Positions 12,280 to 23,301 are shown, counted from the stretch's first letter. The stretch: 64,000 bases of DNA from Tolypeutes matacus (GCA_026826555.1 JAKSZT010053928.1:43273528-43337527), one strand, 5' to 3'. Translations and numbers: made by a program. Notes: generated by a model from the letters alone, not told the origin.

Positions 12280-13250
12280 CCTAACAGAATTTGATTTTAT
12301 CTGGGTATCCACCCTCTCCCATATGTCCATGTGCTTCACTGGAGGCAATATTCCTCCCCTCACCCCTGAATTTCTGGGGTAGGCCTGCTTGTTCTATAGA
12401 TCCCATTTTCCTTGGCTAGCTATTATTTGTAAAATAACTGGCTCAGGGATAGGTATATAGTGCAATTCTGGCCAATGAGATGTGAAAGAAACCCTGATGC
12501 AGGTATTTTGAGGACATTTTTAAGTCTAACAGAGAAGCACAAGAAGGCTGGGGGTCTCTCTCCTTCCCTGACATTGTCATGACTGGATGTTGAAGCTGGA
12601 GTCCTCTAGGTTCTTGGCTATGTTACATAAAAGAATTTAAGAACATACTGGTTTAGTTAGGCCAGTAGTTTATTGAGGAAAATGGGAACAGAGAACAGAA
12701 ACAGGAGAAAACAACACATTATGCATCCCCAGGTGTAGGTGCAGACTGCTCCAGGAAGAGAGAGAGAGATTTTGCTTGTGTGGTTATTTTTTAAGGTATT
12801 AATTATTCCTCCTCTTGCTAATGTTCGGGGGAGGGGTCCCAGCTGTTTGCTGTTCTGATTGATTACCCTACTGGTCAGTTCCCCAGGGGGCCCAATGATG
12901 AGGCCCCTTAAGGATATCCGGGGCATTTCCTTGACCCCAGACAAAATCTCATTCCAAATGGAATTGTCATGGCCGGGTCTTGCAGGTTTCTTTCAGAAGC
13001 CTTCTGGTGGAGTCTTTTCCTCAGGGGGTATTCAGGTGGGGTTCTCGCAACCATGTTTTTCTGCCAGGTTTCAGACTCACCTTACCTTTCCCTAAACTAG
13101 CCTGCCTCAGATGTGACGCCTGAATTAGGAAGAAGCCATCCTGCTACCAACCTAAGGATGAAGGCTACAGAGCTGAGAGAAACAAGGAATTGCTCTGTCC
13201 TTCATGAAATTGCTGAATAGCTGGATTAACTAAACTTGAACTCTACCTTT
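12280..13250. mobile_element. Ancient interspersed repeat split by a solo LTR
   Basis: Left part to 12,590 ('GGCCAATGAGATGTGAAAGA') and right part from 13,110 ('GATGTGACGCCTGAATTAGG', 'AGAAGCCATCC') read as one old mammalian repeat interrupted by the LTR at 12,591-13,109. Family not named. Confidence 0.4.
12591..13109 (-). mobile_element. ERV solo LTR with 5-bp TSD
   Basis: A 519-bp element bounded by TG...CA (on this strand TGAAGCTGG ... GCCTGCCTCA) and flanked by a perfect 5-bp duplication GATGT (12,586-12,590 and 13,110-13,114). Read on the minus strand it carries an AATAAA signal ('CCTCAATAAACTACTGG') about 100 bp before its end, as expected for the R region. No internal retroviral genes flank it, so it is a solo LTR left by recombination. 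Noncoding. Confidence 0.8.
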
Positions 13251-13544
13251 TCCCAAACTTCTAATATGTGAGCAATATGTTCCTTTACATTGAAAAGGCT
13301 GAATCAGGGTTTCTCTTCCTTGCAACCAAAGGCACCCTTTCTCAGCCAGCTGGTAAACAGGGATGCTAAGATTTGAATTACACGCAAGCATGAATAATAG
13401 CTGAGAGCACAACAGCAAGTTTAGAGCCACAATCAATCTGCAGTACAAGAATTCAAAAAGCTTGACAAACCAGAGTTATTGATATAGGGACAAAAAACCC
13501 TCAACACTTCAGAGGCCTTGAAGATGTTATTCTACTCTGTATAG
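13251..13544. other. Unassigned short intergenic stretch
   Basis: Nothing recognisable between the old repeat and the start of the L2. Confidence 0.3.
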
Positions 13545-14155
13545 AATGCTGGCCTCCTTATTGCTCCTCTCACCTTGAAGTCTTTCCATTGACTGTACCC
13601 TCTGCCTGATATGCTCTTCCCTCAGAAATCTATGTGACCACATCCCTCACCTCATTCAAATCTTCAAATGTCACATTCTTCTTATTTTATTATTCCTCAC
13701 CTCATTGTTTGCGTTCACTGTCTGCTCTCTGTGTCTGTTCATCTTCTTTTTAGGAGGCACTGGGAACCGAACCCCAGACCTTCCATGTGGGAGGGAGGCG
13801 CCCAATCACTTGAGCCACATCCACTCCCTGCTTGTTGTATCTCTCATTGTTTTTTTTTTTTTTTTAACTTTATTTTGTACATTTAATAATTGAAAACATA
13901 AGCAATAAAAAACTAAAAAGTAAACACAGATGAATAAATATATACATTTCTCAATTAAATGTAATGGATACATGTAAATTTTTTTGTTGTTTTGTTTTTT
14001 TGTGTGTGTGAATCAAACAATATATTACACAATATATTTGGTTCATAGTAATGCATTCATACAGTATTTGTCCTTTTGTGTCTGGCTTGCTTCACTCAAC
14101 ATAATGTCCTCCAGATTCATCCATGTTGCCATATGCTTTATGACTTCATTTCTTC

Positions 14156-17100
14156 TTACAGCTGCATAATATTCCATTGTGTGAATAGACCACAGTTTAT
14201 CCATTCATCTGTTGATGGACACCTGAGTTGTTTCCAACTTCTGGCAATGATGAATAATGTGGCTATGAACATTGGTGTGCAGATGTCTGTTCGTGTCACT
14301 GCTCTCAGTTCTTCTGGGTATATATCCAGTAGTGGTATTGCAAGGTCACGTGGCAAGTCTATATTCAACTTCTTTAGGAACTGCCAAACAATCCTCCATA
14401 GTGGTTGTACCATCCTGCATTCCCACCAAGAGTGAAGAAGTGTTCCTATCTCTCCACATCCTCTCCAACACTTGTAGTTCTCTGTCTTTTTAATAGTGGC
14501 CATTCTGATAGGTGTGAAATGATATCTCATTGTAGTTTTGATTTGCATTTCCCTAATCATGAGTGATGTTGAACATTTCTTCATGTGTTTTTTTGCCATT
14601 TGTATTTCTTCTTCGGAGAAATGTCTATTCAAGTCTTTGGCCCATTTTTTAATTGGGTCATTTGTCTTTTTATTGTTGAGCTGTAACATCTCTTTATATA
14701 TCCTGGATATTAAACCCTTATCAGATATGTGATTTCCAAATATTTTTTCCCATTGAGTCGGCTGCCTTTTCACCCTTCTGACAAAGTCCTGTGAGGTGCA
14801 AAAGTGTTTAATTTTGAGGAGGTCCCATTTATCTACTTTTTCTTTTGTTGCACATGCTTTGGGTGTGAAGTCCAAGAAACCACCACCTACTACAAGGTCT
14901 TGAAGATGTTTCCCTACATTTTCTTCTAGTAGTTTTATAGTCCTGGCTTTTATATTTAGACCTTTGATCCATTTTGAGTTGATTCTTGTATAGGGGGTGA
15001 GAAAGGGGTCCTCTTTCATTCTTTTGGTTATAGATATCCAGTTCTCCCAACACCATTTGTTGAAGAGACTGTTTTTTCCCATCAGCGTGGACTTGGTAGG
15101 TTTGTCAAAAACCAGTTGACTGTATAGGTGAGGGTTTATTTCTGGATTCTCAATTCTATTCCACTGATCGATATGTCTATCTTTATGCCAGTACCATGCT
15201 GTTTTGACCACTGTAGCTTTGTACTCTTCTTTTTTAGAGTACTTTTGGCTATTCGGGTGCACTTAACCTTCCAGATGATTTTGGTAATTGCCTTCTCTAA
15301 TTCTGTAAAGTAAGCTGTTGGGATTTTGATTGGTATTGCATTGAATCTATAAATCAGTCTGGGCAAGATTGACATCTTCACGATATTTATTCTTCCAATC
15401 CATGAACACGGAATGTCTTTCCATTTGTTTAGGTCTTTTTAAATTTCTTTTAGCATTGTTTTTTGGTTTTCTGCATATAGGTCCTGTACTTCCTTGGTTA
15501 AATTAACTCCTAGGTATTTGAGTCTTTTTGCCGCTATTGAAAATGGAATTTTCTTCCTGATTTCCTCCTCAGATTATTCAGTACTAGCGTATAAAAACAT
15601 TACTGATTTTTGCGTGTTGATCTTATATCCTGCCACTTTGCTGAACTCATTTATTAGTTCAAGTAGCTTTCTTGTGGATACTTGAGGATTTTCTAAATAC
15701 AGGATCATGTCATCCGCAAACAGTGAGAGTTTTACTTCCTCTTTTCCTATTTGGACGTCTTTAGTTTTTTTATCTTGTCTAATTGCCCTAGCTAGAACTT
15801 CTAGTACAATGTTGAATAACAATGGTGACAGTGGGCATCCTTGTCTTGTTCCTGATCTTAGGGGGAAAGCTTTCAACCTTTCCCCATTGAGTATGATGTT
15901 GGCTGTGGGTTTTTCATATATGCCTTTTATCATATTGAGGAATTTTCCTTTTATTCCTATCTTTTGAAGTATTTTTATCAAAAAAGGGTGTTGGATTTTG
16001 TCGAATGCCTTTTCTGCATCTACTGAGGTGATCATGTGGTTTTTTTCCTTCAACTTGTTAATGTGGTGTATTACATTGATTGATTTTCTTATGTTGAACC
16101 AGCCTTGCATACCAGGAATAAATCCCACTTGGTCGTGATGTATAAGTCTTTTGATATGCTGTTGGATTCGATTTGCAAGTGTTTTGTTGAGAATTTTTGC
16201 ATTTTTCATGAGAGAGATTGGTCTGTAATTTTCTTTTCTTGTGGAATCTTTATCTGCCTTTGGTATTAGGGTGATGTTGGCTTCATAAAATGTGTTGGGT
16301 AATTTTCTCTCCTCTTCAATTTTTTGGAAGAGTTTAAACAGGATTGGTGTTAATTCTTTTAGAAATGCTTGGTAGAATTCACCTGTGAAGCCATCTGGTC
16401 CTGGACTTTTCTTTGCTGGGAGATTTTTGATGACGGATTCAATCTCCCTAACTGTGATAGGTTTGTTAAGTTCTTGTATTTCTTGTGTGTCAGTGTAGGT
16501 TGGTTATGAGTTTCTAGAAATTTGTCCATTTCATCCAGGTTGTCTAGTTTGTTGGCATATAGTTTCTCATAATAGCCTCTTATGATTCTTTTTATTTCTG
16601 TGAGGTCATTTGTAACTTCCCCCCTTTCATTTCTGATTGTATTTATTTGCATCTTCTCTTTTTTTTTTTTTTCTTTGTTAGTCTAGCGAGGGGTTTGTCA
16701 ATTTTATTGATCTTCTCAAAGAACCAGCTTTTGGTTTTGTTGATTTTCTCTATTGCTCTTCTGTTCTCATTTTCATTTATTTCCGCTCTAACCTTTATTT
16801 TTACTTTGGGATTGGTTTGCTGTTCTTTTTCTAGTTTCTCAAGTTGTTCAGTTAAATCTTTGAGTTTAGCTCTTTCTTGTTTCTTAATACAGGCATTTAG
16901 GGCTATAAATTTCCCTCTCAAGACTGCCTTTGCTGTATCCCATAAGTTTTGATATGTTGTGTTCTCATTTTCATTTGTCTCAATATATTTACTGATTTCT
17001 CTTGCAATTTCTTCTTTGACTCACTGAATATTTAGGAGTGTGTTGTTCAGTCTCCACACATTTGCAAATTTACTTTTTTCCTGTCTGTTATTGATTTCTA

Positions 17101-17397
17101 GTTTCATTCCATTATGATCTGAGAAGGTGCTTTGTATAATTTCAATCTTTTTATATTTATTGAGAGCTGTATTGTGACCTAACATGTGGTCTATCCTGGA
17201 GAAAGATCCATGGGCACTTGAGAAGAATGTATAACCCGCTGAGTTTGGATGCAGTGTTCTGTATATGTCTGTTAGGTCTAACTTGTTTATCATATTGTTC
17301 AAGTTCTCTGTTTCCTTGTTGATATTCTGTCTAGTTGTTCTATTTAATGATGTGAGAGGGGTTTGAAGTCTCCGACGATTATTGTAGAAATGTCTAT
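14156..17397 (-). pseudogene. L1 ORF2 remnant (endonuclease C-terminus, RT, Cys-rich tail)
   Basis: Degenerate ORF2 over several frames. The 17,021-17,302 block has the endonuclease end with SDHNGMKLE. 16,359-16,921 is the Z/linker region. 15,574-16,209 is the reverse transcriptase with the [12 protein letters not shown] catalytic box and [10 protein letters not shown]. 14,156-15,262 is the C-terminal domain with the Cys-rich [18 protein letters not shown] pattern and the terminal TQWNIMQL. Frameshifts separate the blocks, so no functional protein is possible. Confidence 0.9.
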
Positions 17398-18382
17398 TTA
17401 TCCCTCCAGTTTTGCCAGAGTTTGTCTCATATATTTTGGGGCACCCTGGTTAGGTGTGTAGATATTTATGACTGTTATATCCTCCTGGAGGATCGTCCCT
17501 TTTATTAATATATAATGGCCTTCTGCATCTCTTATCACTTTTTTGCATTTGAAGTCTGTTTTGTCTGATATTAGTATAGCTACCCCTGCTCTTTTCTGTT
17601 TACTATTTGCATGGAGTATCTTTTTCCAACCTTTTACTTTCAGCCGGCTTGTATCCTTGTGTCTGAGATGAGTTTCTTGTAAGCAGCATATGGATGGCTC
17701 ATGTTTTTTTATCCATTCTGTCAGCCTGTATCTTTTGATTGGGGAATTTTTCAACTCTCTGAGCCCCTGCTCAATTTTTTCCATTCTTTTCTCTCTCTGT
17801 TCTTTTCTCTCTTCAATTTTAGCTGCTCTGTCTTCAGTATCACTTATTCTTTCTTCTATCATTTCGAGTCTGCTGTTGTATGCTTCAAATGTATTTTTTA
17901 CTTCACCTATTGTGTCTTTCATTCCCACGAACTCTTACTTTTCTGTTCATGATTTCAAATTCTTCTTTACGTTCGCACAATGACTTCTTTTTTTTTTTTT
18001 TTTTTTTAAAGATTTTATTTATTTATTCATTTATCCCCCCCTTGCTGCTTGTGCTCACTGGGTCAGCTAACCACGCCGTGCGGGCGGGCCTGCCTTCACC
18101 AGGAGGCCCCGGGAACCGAACCCGGGGCCTCCCATATGGTAAACGGGAGCCCTACTGATTGAGCCACAGCCGCTTCCCCGCACAATGACTTCTTGATGTC
18201 ATTGATCTCTTTAACTATATTCTCTTTCATCTCATTATTTGATTTTGGAAATGTGTGCTCATCTCACTGATTAGTTCTCTCAAATTCTGCATCTCTTCTG
18301 GGACTTTGCTGTATTCCTTTTCTTGGGCCATGTCTTCTATTTTCTTAGTATGGCCCGTAATTTTTTGTTGGTGCTTAGGCAT
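17398..18382 (-). pseudogene. L1 ORF1 remnant fused in frame to ORF2 endonuclease
   Basis: ORF1 begins with an ATG at 18,382 (MPKHQQKITG). It hits a stop, is cut by the SINE, then continues as a Glu/Lys/Arg coiled coil (EERISDTEDRAAKIEERKEQ). The ORF1 RRM-like and C-terminal domains are absent. Instead, around 17,746-17,755, LRELKN runs straight into SPIKRYRLTEWIKKHEP, the endonuclease N-terminus, followed by CCLQETH with the catalytic Glu motif. The deletion removes the rest of ORF1, the inter-ORF spacer and roughly the first 15 ORF2 residues. No stop separates the halves over 17,398-17,928. Confidence 0.75.
17990..18178 (-). mobile_element. Young GC-rich tRNA-derived SINE inside the L1
   Basis: A 189-bp SINE with a perfect 16-bp TSD CGCACAATGACTTCTT (17,974-17,989 and 18,179-18,194). 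In reverse it has poly-A, TTTATTTATTCATTTATCCC, a GC-rich body (GTGCGGGCGGGCC), then the tRNA-like head with B-box complement GGGAACCGAACCCGGGG and end CACAGCCGCTTCCC. Closely matches copies at 43,490 (opposite strand) and 46,940. Confidence 0.93.
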
Positions 18383-19468
18383 CTGGTTAGTTTGTATTTT
18401 ACTTAGATGCTCTATCTCTTTCTCTTTTATGGGGTTTTAGTGGCAGGAGGCTGTGAGTTACCACCGCTCTTTGATTTTTGGCTCAACCTTGATTGTTAGG
18501 ATTGTTCTGCTGGTTGCTCAAAACTGGGCACTGGACCCAGTAATTGGTTGTAGAGTCGTTTCCTAGGGCCTTGGGCAGGGAGGCTATAGAGGCCAGGAAT
18601 AGACTCTCTTACTTATTAATTTTCTTATGTGTACTTCCTTGGTCTGCCAGGAGATGGCACTTGTTGGCTGCTCTCAATTCAATGCCTGGTCGGAGCGTAT
18701 TTGTTGTGACACAGACCAGATCAATGTGATAGAGCTTCCTGTCTGGGGGCTAGGAGCCCTGTGATTCAAACTTTCTGAGACAGTTCTCCAGACTTCTCTT
18801 GTAGCGCCCCCCTTTTCCCAGCTAGGAAATATTTCCACTCCCTTCTGAATCCTCAACAATCAGTCCCTGTTAGTAGAGGATGAGATTGGGAGGTTTGTAT
18901 ATCTTTAGCCCCTTGCAGGCTCCAAGGTAAACAATGACGCAGCCCCACCCAGCCTGGAAGGGCTCTCGGGACAGGGCAGACCAAACCTGGGAGTCCAAAG
19001 CAGGGTCAGCCCCATCCAGGCTAGAAGAGAGGGAGGTTGCGAGGATCGGATTTCTCCAGTCCTTTCCGGGCTCCCAGGGCAAACCGCCGTGTGGAAGGGT
19101 CCGTGGGGCTCTGCAGCCCAAATTTCAGGTCAGAACCTGAGTCAGCCTAAGGCTGTGTCCCTCTCTCTCCCCTTTCCAGGAGTGGCAGATCCCTGAAGCC
19201 CCCTTTGTGGTCACAGGCCAGGGGCCCGAGAACTCTGAAGAGTGTGGGGGAGGGTGCCGGCAGCAGCAGAAGCTGCTACTTGCAACTCACAGTTCTGTAG
19301 TCGTGATTTCCTTCTTCTGTCCCTCTCTCCTCTGGGTGGTGTGCAGCCTTCACCTGCTGACCTAAACCCTTGAAGATCTTTTTCGGGGCTGTTTCAGCTT
19401 GTCCTTTAGCTATTTTTCTGGAGAAGAGATTCCCGTGTCTTACTAGTCCGCCATCTTCCCGGAAGTCC
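18383..19468 (-). promoter_or_regulatory. L1 5' UTR / internal promoter
   Basis: GC-rich relative to its surroundings. Its first bases on the sense strand contain AAGATGGC, the YY1-type site that in human L1 lies just inside the 5' end and fixes transcription start. A second element at 38,365-39,268 ends with the same GGACTTC..GGAAGATGGC terminus, so this is the true 5' end of the family. Confidence 0.6.
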
Positions 19469-20008
19469 TCTCTCATTGTTTTTCCTCGTTGTGTCTCCTT
19501 GTTGCATCATCTTGTTGCGTCAGCTCACTGTCTTACTCGTCTTCTTTAGGAGACACCATGGACAAAACCCGGGACCTCCCAAGTGGTAGGCAGGTGCCCA
19601 ACTGCTTGAGCCACAACCACTTCCCAAATGTCACATTCTTAAAAAGGTCTACCCTGACCATTTTCTGCAACCTGGACTCTCTATCCACCTTACCTTGCTT
19701 TCTTTTTCTTTCTTTCTTTTCATCATTTCCTAACATGTTAAACAGTTAACTTATTTAATAGGCCTATTATTTATTGTCTGCATCCCCCCTCTAAAATATA
19801 AAATCCACAAGGGTAGGGGCCTTTATCTTCTTTGTTCCCTGATGTATCCCAAATGCCTACACTAATGCCTGACACATAGTTGTCCCTCAATCAATATTTG
19901 TTAAATGAATGAATGAACATTGGTGTTTATTAAGGTAACTACAAATCATCTGCTAGAAACCTGTAAAGACAGATATTATAAAATAAAACACAAAAAATGA
20001 CTTCTGAG

Positions 20009-20090
20009 GGGAGCAGATGTAGCTCAGTGGTTAAGCGCCTGCTTCCCATGTACAAGGTCCCAGGTTCAATCCCCAATACCACCTAAAAAG
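20009..20090 (+). mobile_element. Monomeric tRNA-Ala-like DAS SINE
   Basis: Sense head 'GGGGAGCAGATGTAGCTCAG' with A box 'TAGCTCAGTGG' and B box 'GGTTCAATCCC'. It ends in an A-rich tail. The T-arm-like B box mimics a tRNA gene, but the anticodon arm and acceptor pairing are not those of a tRNA. Confidence 0.85.
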
Positions 20091-20984
20091 AAAAGTGAAT
20101 TATGAACGAAAATGGTAGTTCTCAGTTTGCTCCCAACCCTAACCCCACAAAAACTACAATCAAGGGAATTAGGAGAACAGGACAGGAAATAAAACTCCCA
20201 AAATGAGGGAAGTAGGAAGCAGATGGGCAGTGGTAAACTACTTAGTATATATGAAAAGCTGAGAAACATTCTAATTATAACACAGAAACTTCAAAAGACT
20301 TAGTACCAAATACCTCTGGTAATGGAGGTGAGGAATGGGAGTTATTATAAGGAATATTTGAGGAAAGCTATATGAGAAGTGTGATCCCTGCATCTCCTCT
20401 CTACTCTATTCACTAATCAAAAGTCCTCTTCCACCCTGATATGATTTCTTCTCTGGAGAAGGTAAAAGACTGGGTCCTTGGACTTCAGGAACTGTCATAA
20501 TAATTGAGGGTGCAGGTACTGTCCAAAAGTAGAGAGACTAAGTGACCAAAAAATGATGAATGCTGAGTATTCCCATAACACTGGGAGTTAGACCTTTACT
20601 CTTCAGGCAGGAGCTTAGAAGACATTTTTTAATGAACAATCTGACCATCCAAGGGTAAAGATCTAAAGATACAAACACAGGAAGCTTTCTATCAAAGGGC
20701 CCACCCAGATCATCCTACAATAAAACTCAAAATTGACAAACCCCACCTAAATGCTCAGAGCTTCTAATAAGCTTTTTAGTCCCCACTTCTAATATAAGTA
20801 TACAATCAAAAATTCACAAGACAGCCAAGGTAGATCTCTAACTAACATAGAAAATGGAGATCAAAACAAATAGGAAAAAAAGCAACTTGTAAGAAATGAA
20901 CTGTGTAAGGAGAAAACTTAAATTAAAAAAAAAAACAAAAACCTCATTAATATGCTCAGAAACAAAAGATCTTTCATATACATG
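20091..20984. other. Unassigned intergenic sequence
   Basis: AT-rich, with A-runs near 20,925. No gene or confident repeat. Confidence 0.3.
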
Positions 20985-21520
20985 GAAAAGATCAGGATGC
21001 TTTTATATAAAAATTTCATCATGATAACATATATATGACACACAATTTCCCATGTTAACCACTTTCACATATATAATACAATGACATTAAATACATTCAC
21101 AGTACTGTGCTATCATTACAACTGTCCATTACCAAAACTTTTTCATCACCCCAAATATAAACTCTGTGTTCATTAAGTAATAACTCCCATTGTCCCCATC
21201 CCCCTGGTAACCTGTAATCTACTTTAACTTTCTGAGGAAATGCCAAACTGTTTTCCACAGGGCTGTACCATTTTACGTTCCTACCAATGCTGTAGTAGGG
21301 TTCCTATTTCTTCATATCCTTGCCAGCACTTATATTCCATTTTTTAAATAATAGTCATTCCAGTGGGTATGAAGTGGTAGCTCATTGCGGTTTTTGATTT
21401 GCATTTCCCTTTTGGGTAATGATGCTGATATATTTTCATGTGCTTATTGACCATTTGTATATCTTCTTTGGAGAAATGTCTAAGTTATTGGCCTATTTTT
21501 AATTGGGCTGTTTGTCCATT
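20985..21520 (-). mobile_element. L1 fragment, inverted arm with internal deletion
   Basis: Reverse L1 3' UTR ('CCCATCCCCCTGGTAACCTG') is joined directly near 21,230 to the ORF2 C-terminal region ('GAGGAAATGCCAAACTGTTT' to 'TTGGGCTGTTTGTCC'). The intervening last part of ORF2 and start of the 3' UTR is missing. Abuts an oppositely oriented L1 segment at 21,521. Confidence 0.75.
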
Positions 21521-22540
21521 CAATGGGGAAAAATAGTCTCTTTTACAAATGGTGCTGGGCAAATTGGATATCCCCATGCAAAATTATGGAAGTGGATCCC
21601 TACCTCTCACCATATACAAAAACCATATACAAAAAAAATATACATTTTGAACTCAAAATGGATCAATGACCTAAATATAAGAGCTAAAGCTCTAAAACTC
21701 TTAGAAGAAAACAGGGCAACATCTTCAGGACCTTGTATTAGGCAATGGCTTTTTAGACTTTACACCCAAAGCACAAGCAAAAAAGGAAAAATTGATAAAT
21801 GGAATTTCCATCAAAATTTAAAACTTTTGTACAAAGGACATTCTCAAAAAAGTGAAAAGACAACCTATAGAATGGGAAAAAGTATTTGGAAACCACATTT
21901 CTGATAAGGTTTAGTATCCAGAATATGTAAAGAACACCTACAACTCAACAACAAAAAGACAAATAACCCAATTTAAAAAATCACACTTCCAGGTATATAC
22001 CCCAAAGAATTGAAAGCAGAGATTTGAACAAATATTTGTACACCAATTTCATAGCAACATTATTCACAATAACCAAAAGGTGGAAGAAACCCAAGTGTCC
22101 ATCAACAGATGAATGGACAAACAGAATGTGGTATACACATGCAGTGGAATATTACTCAGCCAGAAAAAAGGACTGAAGTTCTGACAGATGCTACAACATG
22201 GATCAGTCTTGAAGACATAATGTTAAGTGAAATACACCAGACATAAAAGACAGGTATTGTATGGTTTCACTTATAGGAAATAACTAGAATATGGAAATTA
22301 ATAGAGAAAGAAAATACTTCACAGTTTACCAGGAATGGGGCAGACCAATGGGGAGAAAAAGGGAAGATAAGGAGTTAATGGATAAATAGTGCAGGGGGGA
22401 TGGAATAGTTTTGGTAAGGGATGGTAGCACAATATTGTGAATGTGATTGTCACTGAATTGTATGCTTGGAAGTGGTTGAGATGGGAAAGTTTATGTTGAA
22501 TATATGTTACCATTATTATTTTTAAAAGAGAGAGACTAAA
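21521..22540 (+). pseudogene. L1 ORF2 C-terminal fragment and 3' UTR, second arm
   Basis: Sense L1: starts 'ATTCAATGGGGAAAAATAGT' and encodes ORF2 C-terminal text (KWINDLNIRAKALKLLEENR, FRLYTQSTSKKGKIDKWNFH). It jumps near 21,975 from 'AACAACAAAAAGACAAATAA' to 'CACTTCCAGGTATATACCCC', then continues to the 3' UTR and A-rich end. The piece it lacks is the piece present in the inverted arm. Confidence 0.8.
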
Positions 22541-22889
22541 AGACAATGACAATTAAATGCAGTATATGCCCCTAGACTAGATCTAATCATGGAGGAGAAA
22601 ATGCTACAAAGGACATTATCGGGACAATTGAAAAAATTGGAATATAGACTACATGCCCTATATTTATGTTAAATTTCTTGAACTTGACGATTGCACTTAA
22701 TGTGATTACATAATGTGTTCTTAGGAAATATACATGCAAGTATTAAATGGTAAAGGAACATGATGTCTGCAACCTATTCTCAAAGGTATAGAAAATGACT
22801 GATTGAGTGATTGACACATAGAAAGAAAGATATAGCAAATATGCAAAATGTTAAAAGTTGGTAAATCTGGATATTTGGGCAGGGAGTAT

Positions 22890-23301
22890 TGTTGTGTGAA
22901 TGTTGTCGTGGGGCTGGGTAGGATGGTTGGGGGAATCGCACGGCGGCGTTCCAAGGGGTTTGGACAGCGAGAGAATAAAGGCAGCAGACAAGTTTCTCCT
23001 TGGGTTCAGCAAACAGGATTTTTTTTATTGAGGACGTGCAGGGCCTTTTATCGATTCCGTGAGGGGTCTTGTGTGGGGGTCTTGTAGGAGGCAAGGCAAG
23101 AAAAGCGAGGAAGTACCTGGCAGGCTAAGATTGGGCACAGTTGGTTGCTAGGGAGGGTTTGCTATCTGTGGAAGGCAGGAAGGTTTCGCGGGCGCGGGAA
23201 CAGGGTGAGCTACATTCTTAAAGAAGGCTGAAAATAGAGTTAGGCTAGTCCTTTGTTATAGTTGGCCATTTTAGCTTTACCTCCTTAGGCAACCTCCAAC
23301 A
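22890..23301 (-). mobile_element. GC-rich ERV solo LTR
   Basis: A 412-bp element bounded by the inverted termini TGTTG...CAACA within a recognisable L1/HAL1 tail. Flanks GAGTAT and GGGTAT form a 6-bp duplication with one mismatch. Minus-strand reading gives AATAAA ('CCTCAATAAAAAAAATCC') and a GC-rich U3/R-like body with several CpGs, so it is less decayed than its surroundings. No internal genes. Class I or II origin cannot be decided. Confidence 0.65.

Larger units (their letters stand above)
13855..19468 (-). mobile_element. Near-full-length LINE-1, 5' UTR intact, ORFs broken
   Basis: Flanked by a 15-bp TSD TCTCTCATTGTTTTT (13,840-13,854 and 19,469-19,483). Poly-A appears as the T run at the left end. 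On the minus strand the order is: 5' UTR of about 1.1 kb starting GGACTTCCGGGAAGATGGCG; ORF1 start at 18,382; ORF2 to 14,156; 3' UTR of about 300 bp. It is interrupted by a SINE at 17,990-18,178. The 3' part is very similar to the truncated copy at 39,560. Stops and frameshifts make it inactive. Confidence 0.9.
13681..19625 (-). mobile_element. DAS-type SINE (outer), split by an L1
   Basis: Inserted in the L2 with a perfect 15-bp TSD AAATGTCACATTCTT (13,666-13,680 and 19,626-19,640). SINE parts are 13,681-13,854 and 19,469-19,625, each with a reversed tRNA-like unit ('GGAGGCACTGGGAACCGAAC' and 'GGAGACACCATGGACAAAAC'). It is a multimeric DAS SINE like that at 32,672. Confidence 0.85.
13545..19918 (+). 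mobile_element. L2 3' end hosting a nested insertion
   Basis: Two separated segments (13,545-13,680 and 19,641-19,918) are consecutive parts of one sense L2: 'TGCCTGATATGCTCTTCCC' before, then 'CCACAAGGGTAGGGGCC', 'TGCCTGACACATAG' and the diagnostic terminal 'GAATGAATGAA'. All sequence between them arrived later. Confidence 0.75.

Noticed and set aside
14076..14493. Overlapping plus-strand open frames of 61-119 codons
   Set aside because: They are antisense to the L1 ORF2 C-terminal domain and repeat almost unchanged in the L1 at 39,560; not genes.
20009..20090. Possible tRNA gene
   Set aside because: Good A and B boxes but no proper acceptor or anticodon stem, and it ends in an A-rich tail; it is a SINE head.
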